From positions 186,001-250,000 of the forward strand of contig JBBMOL010000196.1 in assembly GCA_037954665.1 (NCBI GenBank): a stretch of DNA of 64,000 bases, read 5' to 3'. Source of the stretch: Laguncularia racemosa. Lineage: Eukaryota; Streptophyta; Magnoliopsida; Myrtales; Combretaceae. The notes beneath the pieces were generated by a model that worked only from the letters and a program-made list of their open reading frames with translations, searched no databases and was not told the origin of the DNA. This document shows, piece by piece, positions 12,905 to 24,214 of the stretch. The translations under genes were made by a program, and so were the position numbers. How positions within the stretch are numbered: position 1 is the stretch's first letter; each line of letters begins with the position of its first letter.

Positions 12905-13479
12905 ATAGGCTGATGATCCCTAGGAGCTTAGGTTTTAATCAAAAGAATATAAGTTTTTGATCTTCAGAGCCTAGGTTGATGGATTTATAGGTTGCTTAGT
13001 GATGATTCTTTGAATTAAGATAATGATATGTAATGAGAGTGGTTAGAAAATGGAAATAATATTACTAATTATTGAACCCCTTTAGTAATTTTCAAAATTT
13101 TAATTTTAAATATTCTATACTCCGAGGAATGTATATATATTTTTATATCTTTCCTCATTATTGTAATTTATTTTATAGAATGCCTAGGAGAATCTTGGTC
13201 TAAGATCATTCTTAGGAGCTAGAGGTGAGGCTCCTGATAATAGAAGACCATTCAGACTTACTCAACTTAAATAAAAAGGGACTGAAGTAAATGCTCTACA
13301 GATGCTAGAGGCTATTAATACTCTATAGGAGTAGTAGCACATTAGCAACAATAAATACAGGCAATGCAAGTGTTGAATATGAGATAAGCTTAAATGATGG
13401 GAGAGATTAGAGAGAAACCAGTTGGGGAAGAGGGTTGGATCATTTTGTTTGAGGGTCTGGGAATTCAAGCCAAAGGTAG

Positions 13480-14330
13480 ACAATCCACTAGATGTTGAGT
13501 AGTGGATTATGAAATAGAAAAGACTTTTGAAGCATTAAGGACACCTAGAGATAAGAAGGTGAAATATGTTGTGTATCTACTAAGGGGCTCGACATCTGAA
13601 TGGTGTTTCAGTGCTTTTAGACTTAATGTGGGAATGATTACATGGGATAGGCTTAAGAAGATGTTGTATGAATAGTATTTCCAAGCACCATTAGAGAAAG
13701 GATGCAGGCATCATATTATAGCTACTATCAAGGGAAAAGATCAGTAGATGACTGTGAGACGGAACTCAACCATCTGATGAAATTTATGCTATTGGTGTTT
13801 AGAGCTAATGAGAAGTCAATGGCTCATTGGTTTGTATTGGGGTTGGAACCCAAACTACAGTATGAAGTGGTTGCCTTCTAACCAAAGACTTACTCTGAAG
13901 TTGTAAACAAAGCCAAACTTTTAGAACAAAGTCACAAAAGAATTGACGAGACGAGGACAATGGGAACTAGAATGGTACTAGGAAAGAGACTTACCTAGGG
14001 TGTTACTATTCAAGAGAAAGGGCAAGAGACTCCATATAGTGCAGACCAAACCTATGGTCATTACAATGCCCTCTTCTCAAGTTAGGACCTTATACATGAG
14101 TCAAGGTAATAGATGTAGAAGATGCTATAGGCCATATGAGTTGAATGATTGCAAATGGCTAGAAGAGCCTATTTTTCTTATGGGAAAACAAGACATAGTA
14201 GTAACACTTGTTAGGAGAGATCAATACCTTTGACATTCTACTTCTCATGCAAATAGAGAGGGTCATAGAATGGTAGACTGCCCAGATAATAAATGACAAA
14301 ATATGTAGCTAGCACCAGCATGAAGAAATT
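13480..14330 (+). pseudogene. decayed gag, Tekay-like element
   Basis: Readable capsid-domain pieces are EKTFEALRTPRDKKVKY (about 13519-13569), a following WCFS segment where the family has a WW pair, and ITWDRLKKMLYE (about 13636-13671) followed by a TAG stop where the family continues with a charged or polar residue and YF. A zinc-knuckle remnant CRRC...NDC lies near 14119-14155, with Tyr at the position expected for the zinc-binding His. Frameshifts and stops are frequent. The order and words match gag of Tekay/Del chromoviruses. Confidence 0.7.
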
Positions 14331-14429
14331 AGGCTGGTAACAATGATGGTAGACCCTAGCAAGAAGGACTAAGACAAAGAGTACCAGGCACTAGTGTTCG
14401 CACAATAGAGGTAGGACACTCTAGATACA

Positions 14430-16215
14430 GAGACTATAGCAGGTACACTATTGGCAAATTTTGCTAAAACATATGTATCATATGACACTGATGCATCACA
14501 TTCATGTATATCTAGTGTATTTATAAGTAAATATGATGTATGTACGAAGTGTTGAATGTTGTATTGAGTTTAAATAGCCCTATGGGTGTGGGTAGAGGAT
14601 TAAATAAAATATGTAGAAAAGTTTGTATAGAGGTGCAAGGTAAAGTAATGATTGCAGATCTTCTAGCGTTAGACATGATTGATTTGATGTAATTTTGAGA
14701 ATGGATTGGTTAATTAGCATCATGTAACAATAAATTGTCATGATGTGACCATCCATTTCAATACACTAGAGGGTGAACAATTTAGTTTCCAATTGGAGGC
14801 ACATAGACCAACAAGGCTTCCTACTTATGAATTATAGGGGAAATGTATAATGGCTATAGTAATAGTTGAGACTGAAAGTGTGATGAAAATGGATCTAGTA
14901 AAGGTAGTTAGGGAGTTTACTAAAGTATTTTCGGATGACCTGCCAGGTTTACCCTCGATAAGGGAAATTGAATTCGACATAATCTAGTGCTTGGTGCAAC
15001 TCCCATATCAAAAGCTCGTACTGTATAGCTAGAATTAAAAGAATTGAAGGATCAGATACAATAATTGTTAGATAAGAAGTTTAAACAGACCAAGTGTTTT
15101 ACCTTGGGGTACATGGGTATTATTTGTGAAGAAGAAAGACAACAACATGTGGTTATGTATAAACTACTAGGAGTTGAACAGGGTTACAATTAAAAATAAA
15201 TACCCTCTCCTAAGGATTGATGACTTGTTTGATCAATTGCAAGGGGCTCAAGTTTTCTAAAAAATAAACTTAAGATCTAGGTACCATCAATTGAGAATCA
15301 AGAAAGAAGGCATCTAAAAGATAGCCTTTAGAACTAAGTATGGGCATTATGAATTCTAAGTAATGTTGTTTGGATGCACAAATGCATCGACAGTCTTCAT
15401 GGACTTAATGATTCGGATATTTAGAGAATACTTGGATACGTTTGTCATCGTGTTCATAGATAACATCTTAATATACTCTAGAAGCAAAGAAGATTATGAG
15501 CAACATTTGAGGATAGTATTAAGCAAATTGCAAGTAGAAAAACTATACATCAAGTTTTAGAAGTCTGAATTTTGGCTGAAGTAGGTCACCTTTTTGGGTT
15601 GTGTGATTAGTAAGGATGGGTTAGCTATATATCTTGAGAAAATAAGAGTTGTGAGTGAATGCCGAAGATCGTAACAGAAATTAGAAGCTTCTTGGGGTTA
15701 ATAAGATACTGCATAAGATTTGCAGAAGGATTCTCTAAATTGGTAACCCCTTTAGCCAAGTTAACTTAGAAAGGGGTAAAGTTTGTATGGGATGACCACT
15801 ATGAAGCAAGCTTCACAACATTAAAGGAGAGTTTAACTTCTACACTAGTGCTTGCTCTACCAGTCAATGGTGAAGAATTTGTGGTGTACAGTGATGCTTC
15901 TATTCAAGGGCTCAAGTGTGTGTTGATGTAGAATGATAAGGTAATTGCATATGCATCTAGATAGTTGAAGCCCTATCAGAAGAATTACTCGATACATGAT
16001 TTGGAATTAGCAACTGTGGTATTTGCACTTAAGTTATGGAGACACTACTTATAGGGAGAGAATTGCAGAATATTCACATATCACAAAAGCCTCAAGTACC
16101 TCTTTACCTAAAAGGAGTTAAATATGAGAGAACTGATAAAAAACTATGGCTTAGATATTTAATACCATCATAGAAAGGAAAACATAGTAGCTGATGCACT
16201 CAGTAGAAAAAAGCA
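14430..16215 (+). pseudogene. decayed protease, RT and RNase H, Tekay-like
   Basis: The protease active site reads DTDASHS (near 14490-14510), with Asp replacing the usual Gly. RT runs from LPGLPSIREIEF (about 14940) through YHQLRI (about 15285-15302), then MLFGCTNAS (15363) and FIDNILIYSRS (about 15453-15485). The catalytic pair, normally two Asp, is Asp-Asn here. RNase H pieces YSDAS (about 15888) and YHHRKENIVADALSR (about 16162-16207) follow. The wording is typical of the Tekay/Del lineage. Stops such as those at 15360, 15558 and 15582 mostly lie where Gln, Trp or similar residues are usual. The gene is certainly inactive. Confidence 0.85.
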
Positions 16216-16394
16216 TGGTAATTTGGCAATGTTGATCACAACTAAAAAAAAAAAAATATTGGAAGATATGCAGAAATTAGATCTTGAGATTGTAACTCAA
16301 GAAATTAGAGCTAGACTTGCTAGCTTATGAATACAACCGGTGTTAATTAGCAAAATAAAAGCTGCACAAGCAGAAGATATGGGGATATAGGAAA

Positions 16395-16667
16395 TAAAAA
16401 AAAAGAATGGAAGAAGGAAGAGTTGTAGAATTTAATGAAGATCAAGAGAGGAAGTTTAGGTATGGTCATAGGTTATGTGTGCTAAGTGTAAAGGAAATAA
16501 AGAACAAAATATTGAAGGAGGCACATTCTTTGGGGTACTCCATTCACCTTAGAAGTACCAAGATGTATAAGGATCTGAAAAGCCAAAATTAGTAGAGGAA
16601 TATGAAAAGAGAGATTACTGATTATGTATTAAAATGACTGACATACCAATAGATAAATATAGAACAT
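16395..16667 (+). pseudogene. integrase N-terminal part, Tekay-like
   Basis: An open stretch from 16407 carries KILKEAHSLGYSIH...TKMYKDLK (about 16509-16580), the zinc-binding N-terminal region of integrase with its His pair. It continues as MKREITDYVLK, stop, LTYQ (about 16601-16653), where the family has the CLTCQ zinc-binding Cys pair; both Cys are lost. Homology stops near 16667, where a minus-strand LTR begins. About 30 codons between this end and the resumed integrase at 18694 are missing. Confidence 0.8.
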
Positions 16668-18693
16668 TAAAGATCCGAAACAACTTTGACATGTTAAAGC
16701 TCTGAAACAACTCTGACACATTTTAGCCTATAATTCCTATATAAAACATTTTACATATCTTCAAATTTCAAATAATAACTTAAACCATATCAAACGTCTA
16801 ATGTAGCAAAAGTCTTTAAACACCAAAAATAACAATTCTCAATAGATACTATCTATTACAGTTAAACATCATAATTCTTCTTAAAACTTAATCACCATAA
16901 TAATAAAGGTACTCTTTGCGTCCTCTCTTTATGGTTCAGCTAAACCTAAGTCATCTTAGGGTTTCTCATGTCTCTCAACACCTATATCTAAAAATGATTC
17001 TTTGAAGGGTGAACTAATGCCTAGTATGACAAACACATACGCATGACAAACATAAATAAGTGTCACACACATCATGCATAACTTAAACACAGACAATCAT
17101 TTCATAATATAATTTTAGTTCACAAGCAAACAACAGGATACTCATGACCCCCTTAACACATTTAACATATTGGAGCATGTCTTGGTGATGGGAACTGCCG
17201 CTATAGGCCCTACACCTATGATCCCTTAATTCTTAAACTTGCTGATGGGAACTGCCACTATGGACCCTACTCCTATGTATACTTAAATACTTAAACTCGA
17301 TGATGGGAACTACCACTACGGACCCCACACCCATGTACACTTAATCACTTAAACAACTTTTAACCTAGATCATTTCTAAGCATGACTCCATTAGGGACAA
17401 CTTCACACAAGGATCATTGAGGTGCTTCCTAGGGATCTGCTACTATAGGCCCCTAGGCTGAGCTAAGTACACATAGCATATCACTTAAACACTTAAATTG
17501 AGTCGTTCACTTAATCAATTTCAAAGACATGTACTAACTTAAAAAAATACAGAACAACACACAAGTTACATGTACCTTGAATCTAGCCTTAAGAACTTCC
17601 CGATCTTGAACTAAACCTAATTGGAAATCTATACACATTAATATACTCTTCTTAGTATTCAATCTAAGATCAATATCATTCTTAATCTCCTTAATCCTAT
17701 TAATTTAATTTCTCTAATGCCTTACTTGTTATCTAAGTTGCATGGAAATTAGTTTAATTTGAAGTTAAATGAACATATAATTATGTTATACTTTATTCTA
17801 CACGATTATGTTGGGGATCGTGTTACTCAACATGGCCAGAGCACAATTGTGTAAGGGGACGTGTATCTCTCGGTGCAAAACTTAGTTTCAACATAGTCTA
17901 AACATGACTGTGTTACGAGGTCATATTGTCCATGCTTAACACAGTCGAAACACAACTGTGTTGGGTGGCCGTGTATCTCTCAATGAATTTTTCCATTTCA
18001 ACACAGTCTAAACATGACTGTGTTAGGAGGCCGTGTTACCCTTCACTTAAAATGGTCGAAACACGACTGTGTTGGAAGGCTATGTATCTCTCGGTACACC
18101 TTTCCATTTTAACACAGTCGAAACACGACCGTGTTGTTAGGTCGTGTTACCCTTGGTGATTTCCATGAACCCTAATTCTCTTACTTCAATTCCTCATAAA
18201 CCTAATCCTTTCTGTTCCTAAGCTTAATTATCTCTAAAATTGGTAATTATAAATAAATCACAAAGGTTAGATTACTCACTTCAATTCCATAAATTGCAAA
18301 TCTTAGATCTTAGATTCTTGTTCTCCTATTTTCCTTGTTTAAACTTCGTGTTTTATATGAGTAAGCAATTTTTGTAAATTCCGAATTCCATAATCCTAAT
18401 TTAAAATTCTTACAAAATCCTTACCTTGAGTTCTTGGAATTGCTTCTCTCCTTTTTTCCTATCGTCGTCCTAGGTTTTCTAGTAGGGAGCATCTATTCTC
18501 TTGTGGCTCTGTTTCACTGTTCAGAATGGTAAATGAGGCTCTCTAAATCAACTTGGGGTATTTATATGCTCTTTGTGAAATGATTAATTTACCCCTCGAA
18601 CTTTTATAAAATTCCATCCTCGTCCTTAGCTCTTTATGATAATACCTATATTATACAATTAAATAAATAATTAAAAAAATCTCATGTATTACA
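16668..18693 (-). mobile_element. minus-strand LTR inserted in the integrase of the Tekay-like element
   Basis: On the minus strand the sequence begins TGTAATACATGAG (plus 18693 leftward), has a TATA-type box ('catataaatacccc', about 18559-18572 on plus), a cluster of ACACGGCCGTGT-like palindromes (17805-18150) and the usual LTR 3' phrase near 16990. Its organisation parallels the host element's own LTRs, so it is a related Tekay-type LTR in opposite orientation. The 3' end (plus-strand left, about 16668) lacks a clean terminal dinucleotide and no target duplication is visible. Loss of host sequence there suggests a deletion or recombination on that side. No internal retrotransposon region is present, so it is a solo or truncated LTR. 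Confidence 0.7.
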
Positions 18694-18960
18694 TAGTACT
18701 ACCTAGATTTGTGACAAAGTTAAACACCGTATGGGTGATTTGGACTGACTTACAAAATTGGATCACTTTATACCAATAGGTACTAAGTACAAACTTAAGA
18801 AATTGGCAGAAATCTACATCCAAGAAATTGTAAGGTTGCATGGAGTATAGGTCTCCATAGTGTCGAATAGAGATACCGGATTTGTGGGGAGATTTTGGAA
18901 TTGTTTGCACAAGACTTTAGGGACAAAACTACAATTCAATATGGCTTTTCACCCGTAGAC
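18694..18960 (+). pseudogene. integrase catalytic core fragment, Tekay-like
   Basis: The reading resumes as LPRF...NTVWVI (about 18698-18740), then LTKLDHFIPIGTKYKLKKL (about 18748-18804), AEIYIQEIVRLHG, SIVSNRDTGF (the family has D-R-D at the second catalytic Asp; here the first Asp is Asn) and ALGTK-like to FHP, stop, T (about 18943-18957). These are the core words of a Ty3/gypsy integrase. The glycine-rich continuation with the catalytic Glu is gone: at 18961 the sequence passes directly into LTR sequence. Confidence 0.85.
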
Positions 18961-20322
18961 GGTTGGCCTCTCAACATGGTCGTGCCGTACCTTGTGTTAA
19001 AACCTAGAACGTACAGAAAGGTACACGGCCTCCTAATACAGCCATGTCATATCCCGTATTAAAGCTTGACTGCTCAAAAAGGTACATAGCCTCTTAAAAT
19101 GACCATATCTCGCCTGTGTGAAAAGAGAGACAGAGAGAGAGTGGGAGAGAAATGTACATGACCTTTGGCACGATTGTGTATTATCTTGTGTTCACTTATA
19201 CGACCTCTAACTTGATCGTGTTAAGTTGAAATGTGCTCATTTCATTTTAACATGTTGAGATACAATTTTAAGATCATGTAATTAGGATTATGTATAAGTT
19301 TAGAGGATTTGTAAAGTTATAGGCATGCAACGGAAAGTCAAGATTTGCAAAGTTAGGTACATGCATACCTTATGTGTTGTTTGTGTTTGTTGGGTTAGAT
19401 ATTGTGTGTGAATTAATTATTATTATAATTGAACTTGATTGTGTGCACATGTGTTTGTGATTTGCTGGGCCCAAGAAACTGAGTGTGGGTCGTTGCTCTC
19501 AAGGTCACACCCTAATGATCGGTATGGGATGTTGTCTCTAGTGGAGTCATGTACCAAAATGATTTAGGTAGCATGTGGAAGGATGTTGTGAAAGGACACA
19601 TGTTTGTGGAAGGATGCTTTAGAAGGACTCATGTTTGTGGAAGAATGTCGTGAAAGAACTTATGGACAATGAAAAATACCCACTATCATAAATATATATT
19701 TTTTTGTGGAAGGATTGTGTGGTTATGTGTAAAGATGTATGACGATGAGATTGTATGTTGGTTAAAGTTTGTAAAAGATAAATAAATGATGTATGAATAT
19801 TATGTTGCATCATGTATATGTTATTGTTTCTATCATGGCATGCATATGTGTGTGCAAGTATATATAGTGTTAAGTATTAGCTCATTCCTCATGGGAACCT
19901 TTTTTAGTTGCAGGTGCCATAGGAGAAATTATAAGGTATGATGAGACCCTAATAGAGACTCATTAGGATACGGAGAAGAATATGTAATACGTATACTATG
20001 ATGATTAGTATTCTAAGGAAGTGAAAGAAGAGATAGGGGGTATCTTTGTAAATGTGGTTTTTAGTCCGTTGCTAGATTAAGTTGTTGAAAGCTTCCATTG
20101 TATTTAATTAAGTAGATTAAATATGAATTATGCTTCCTTCTAAGGTTGTTGTAATATTTGAATTCATGAATGCTTTCACTACAATGATATGAGGAGTTTA
20201 CTTATTGTTATGAATACTTGAAGGTTAATGTTTGGAGAATTATAGTATTTGAGCCTTTGCGTATCTTCATGTCATGAGGACACGTAGTAGGTCATAGAAG
20301 TCTTGGGTTCTAAAGTGCTACA
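18961..20322 (+). repeat. 3' LTR of the Tekay-like element, 5'-truncated
   Basis: Aligns with 11491-12886 of the 5' LTR, including the palindrome cluster, the GAGAGA run near 19130, the 'tgtgcacatgtgttt' block and the final 'ttctaaagtgctaca'. It lacks about the first 480 bases of the LTR, lost together with the end of pol. The exact end at 20322 is followed by AATTA. Confidence 0.8.
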
Positions 20323-20327
20323 AATTA

Positions 20328-22162
20328 TATTACACATAAAATCTTTTCAATATAAGTTTATATAAATATAAAACATATCGATATGTATATACATACATAT
20401 TAGTGTAAAATCTTTTGAAAATATTGTGCAAGTTGTAAACTATGTAATTATATAATCTATGTAATTCTAAATTTTTATTTACTTCTATAGAATTTTCAAG
20501 AGATCGCTATTGCAAGGAAGCCTTAATTGTCACTTATATAATGATGATATTAGTCAAATGGTGTTGCTTCTAATTGGTTAATTACATTAAAATTCACATA
20601 AGATTATTATTGAAGTGGAATAAAGTTTATTAAGTTTCATTATTTTAATCAAGCACAACTCATTCAAAGGTATTCTACCTTGGTGTTCACATTATTATGT
20701 GCGTTTGAATTTAAGTCAAGTCTACCTTGTGTGATAAGGGGTCATGCTACAATACGTACTATTGAAATTTATTTTATCACAAGTCCAATCATTTGGGAGA
20801 TGCGATTTATTATGAGTTTTGGAATTTCCATAAAATACTTATAATAATTGAGTAATTTATTTCTTTGAGTTATTGTTTACTAATAGTAGAATATCTCATT
20901 GAATGATATATTTATTTGTTATTATTATATTTATTTACTTGTGAGTTATGGTTTTACAAATACTTAAGTTAGAAGTTCTAGAGTTTCTTTGCTGAGAAAC
21001 GTTGAAGTAATGAGGTTTCTTATTCCTCTCATCTCCTCAAGATTTTGTCTTTATCTTACATGTGAAATAAAAAATTTCCTCCTTATTCCATGAACCTCGA
21101 AATTTGGTTTTTGACATTCACCATATAAAGCTCTTATTCCACATATTTTCCTTAACCCTACTTCAAATTCGGGATCGGACAATTTCAGACAACATGAATG
21201 TCCATCATTTTTCTTAAACAAACAGGTCAAATTTATGGGATTTCATATTGTGTATTATTTTATATGTAAATTATAAATAAGCTCTTTTTTTAAAAAAAAC
21301 CACAGTTAGATCTTATTTTACTATTTTTCTCTTATATAAAAAATAGAAAAAAAAAACTAAAACTAAGAAAAAGGGACATAAAAATAAAAGGCTAAATGGT
21401 CATATAGGAGTTCAAATGAACCTCATTTTAAAGATTTTGTGTTTAAAAGAATAATTTCAAAGACAAAAGAGACTAAGTGTATGTGAAACAAATATAAGGG
21501 GGTGAATTTTTAATTTAACCTAATTTAATTCTATAATTACAATTGAATGATGTGTGCTTCTGTTTGTAGCTTTCCAATTCTATCGTTGACTTCCTTTTTA
21601 ATATTGTCTAATTTAGCTTTGTGGTTTAAATGAACTATTTTAGGTTTTCTTTGTTCATCTAATAATTTTCTTTTGTTATATGACATAACATGTTTATCAG
21701 GTTTTATGCTTTTGGGATGTTTGATATTATTTGTATCTTATATGTTCGGTGTTTATGTGTCATTGAAATTGGTTGTTTGTGAAACATTGCTATCATATAT
21801 TGTTTGTGCCATACTTCATGTGCTATCCTTATCTCTTCTTCCCTTTATTTTACTTTTCTATCCTACTTCAACAAACATTTATGATGTAAAAGACGAAGGT
21901 AGAAATATTAAAGACTTTAATTATGTTTCATTAAACTATCCCGTTACATCAGATATGTTCCGAAATGAAGTTCAACTTCTCAATCCTTATCAATGTCTTG
22001 TTGCTACACAATCTAGCAATAATTTTCATGACATTCGAGGATTTCGATTTCCTCTACTTCGTTATACAATTGAGCAAAATTTATCATTTGACTAATATTC
22101 AAAACAATTGTTCTAACACTAGTGTTGTACTATACTAGATGGTCCATGGTCATATATGTCAG
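20328..22162. other. AT-rich flank with one orphan open frame
   Basis: Mostly stop-rich. One 140-codon open frame (21673-22095, plus) starts with hydrophobic, membrane-like sequence and ends in a polar tail (about 75 residues). I recognise no family, and the hydrophobic part may just reflect T-rich DNA. The 3' end of the stretch ('gtcag' at 22158-22162) looks like an intron acceptor for the RNase T2-like exon that begins at 22163, so some of this may be intron or upstream gene sequence. Confidence 0.35.
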
Positions 22163-22170
22163 TGGTCAAG

Positions 22171-22636
22171 TGTTGCGGATGCATTCATAGGGAAGAAATA
22201 CACAAGACATACACGCCAAAAGGAGAATGTAAACTAAAGAATTCTGGCATATTTTACTTTCCCGTTTTGTTTCTTTTAGCATATTTTTTCAATTTCCAGT
22301 TTTAATCTTTCCTTATCTAGAGTAGGAGTTATTTTTGGAAAGTTAGGAATATTGTGGAATCCTAATCTTTATTAATTAGGAATCCTAATCTTTTGTATTT
22401 CCCTATATTTAGGGAGTTATTAAGCAATAAAGAGCAGAGAATTATTTTCACACAAACTCCAAGAGATTTAGGAACTCTCTCTTAACAAGTTCCAAGGTGG
22501 TAGCTCCCTTACGAGCTGCATTAGATTTCAAGGATAGGTGCATCAAGGAGAAGGAACAAGGGTAAGAACCCTTTGTTGGAAGGAGACTTCTCAATCCTTC
22601 GTCTGGTGACCTGATCCCAAACGGGGTATCATAACA
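22171..22636 (+). repeat. 5' LTR, Reina-like element
   Basis: 466 bp, TG...CA ends. It carries a TATA-like core between perfect 6-base arms TCCCTA (22400-22405) and TAGGGA (22410-22415) and an AATAAA signal shortly after (about 22426). It has 23 bases more than the 3' LTR, around 22363-22385, a partial duplication of the adjacent 'aatcctaatctt' word. Confidence 0.93.
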
Positions 22637-22639
22637 ACT

Positions 22640-22651
22640 TGGTATCAGAGC
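22640..22651 (+). other. primer binding site (initiator Met-tRNA)
   Basis: Exact TGGTATCAGAGC, three bases after the LTR end. Confidence 0.93.
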
Positions 22652-22772
22652 CACTCACCATAGACGAGAACCTTGTGGAGGAACGGCTATGATATCTCTT
22701 GCATGAGAACCAATCTAAACGGACGCCAAAATTGCAACAGCAGAATCAAGGAGGGCTGCTGTAGAGGCAAGG

Positions 22773-24118
22773 ATGGCAGCTCAACTCCAGCAATTATCAC
22801 AACAAATGGAAGCCTTGATCAGCGCAAGCAACCGAGGCAGGGGACAAAAGAATTGCAGGCTCCAACCACAACCTAGGATCACATACAGAAGACGATAACA
22901 ACAGCAGCAAGGGCGATATTAGTGGTAGAGGATCAGGGGGTTGGGTGCCAAGGTATATGAAGTTGGATTTTCCCACTTATGATGGAACGAATGACCCATT
23001 AATGTGGCTCCATAGGTGTGACAAGTTCTTTGCAAACCAGAAAACAATGGAAGGAGACAAGGTGGGGTTAGCAGCGTTCCACATGACAGGAGAAGCACAA
23101 TTGTGGTTTTACCAAATAGAGAAGGAAGAACCCAATCTGACCTGGAAGACGTTCCAGGAATATTGCATCCTACGTTTTGGACCTCCCCTACGCAGTAATC
23201 CTTAGGAGAATTAATCAACCTTAAACAGATCGGGACAGTAGAAGAATACCAGCGGGAGTTTCAAACCTTATTAGCAAGGGCAAGTTCAGTACGACCTGAT
23301 TAGCAAGTCGACATTTTCACGACGGGTTTGAAGGAAAATATTCGCATTGATGTGGAATTACACACCCACCAAGTTTGTTACATGCCATGAATTTTGCACA
23401 AGCCTTTAAAAGGAAATTGCAACTCTCCCAAAACGTGAAAAAAGGAGTAAACTCCAGCATAAGTTTCGGTTCAAAAGGAACTCCAATGAGTGCAAAACCA
23501 GGCACCACGGCGGGTAGTGCTGCTTCTTCTTCTGGCAGTGCTACAACACCATTTGTAAAGAGATTAACAAGAGCAGAGATGGCCAATCATCGAGTGCAAG
23601 GATTGTGTTATAACTGTGATGAGCAATATGTTCTCGGACATCAATGCAAGAAACTATTCTGGTTGGAAATGGATGAAACAGCAAAGGAAGACCCATCGGA
23701 AGAAGAAAATACGCCAGCCATATCCCTGCACACCATCACCGGGGAGCAGAATGCGAGGACCATGCAATTAACTGCAGTGGTTTATGAACAGCCCTTGAAC
23801 AATTTAGTAGATTCGGGGAGTACTCACAACTTCATGAGTTCAACAGTAGCTCGGAGACTAGGAATCCAGATGTAACCTCAAACAAACCTTCAAGTGGCAG
23901 TAACTAATGGGGAGCAAGTGGTAAGGTTAGGCAAATGCACCAACTTGCAATTTTCAATCAACAATAATGCTTTCCAGGCAGATTTCTATGTGATTCCTTT
24001 AGCGAGGTTTGACTTGGTGTTAGGTGTACAGTGGCTTCAAACATTGGGACAAATTCTATGGGATTTTTCTGCCCTCACCATGCGCTTTGAGAAGGCCAGC
24101 AACCCCATCATGTTGTAG
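22773..24118 (+). pseudogene. gag and protease of the Reina-like element
   Basis: A Gln-rich N-terminus (MAAQLQQLSQQMEAL at 22773) leads to the capsid domain: KLDFPTYDGTNDPLMWLHRC (about 22960-23020), the AAFHMTGEAQLWF segment (about 23073-23110) and FGPPLRS, followed by a frameshift near 23203. A zinc knuckle CYNCDEQYVLGHQC (CX2CX4HX4C, about 23608-23649) and a protease with active site DSGSTHNFMS (about 23812-23841) follow, then a TAG/TAA-type stop at 23873-23875 and the rest of the protease (23894-24118, LVLGVQWLQTLG). The order and spacing are those of Reina-type elements. The start codon is a guess, because a stop and a frameshift lie between it and the capsid domain. Confidence 0.85.
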
Positions 24119-24214
24119 GGACAACTGCAGACTTCATATTAAACACTAAACTAACTTCAAACCTTTCAACCACGGGAAAAGGACGTAGAGAGACTGCTGG
24201 CAGCTTTCGAAGAA

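Larger units (their letters stand above)
11007..20322 (+). mobile_element. degenerate Tekay/Del-like Ty3/gypsy chromovirus
   Basis: Full structure: 5' LTR, Met-tRNA primer site, gag, protease, RT, RNase H, integrase and 3' LTR. The proposed 5' end TGTAAT at 11007 resembles the terminal sequence of the related LTR at 16668-18693. The LTRs end in GTTATA (12886) and GCTACA (20322). The flanking 5-mers AATTA (11002-11006) and AATTA (20323-20327) are identical, a fitting target-site duplication, although AT-rich and so partly expected by chance. RT and RNase H motifs match the Tekay/Del lineage. The region between the integrase core and the 3' LTR, where a chromodomain would lie, is deleted together with the start of that LTR. 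All coding regions are broken. Confidence 0.85.

Noticed and set aside
21673..22095. 140-codon open frame with hydrophobic N-terminal half
   Set aside because: Not listed as a gene: T-rich DNA gives such frames by chance, and neither half matches a family I know. Kept only as a note in the region entry.
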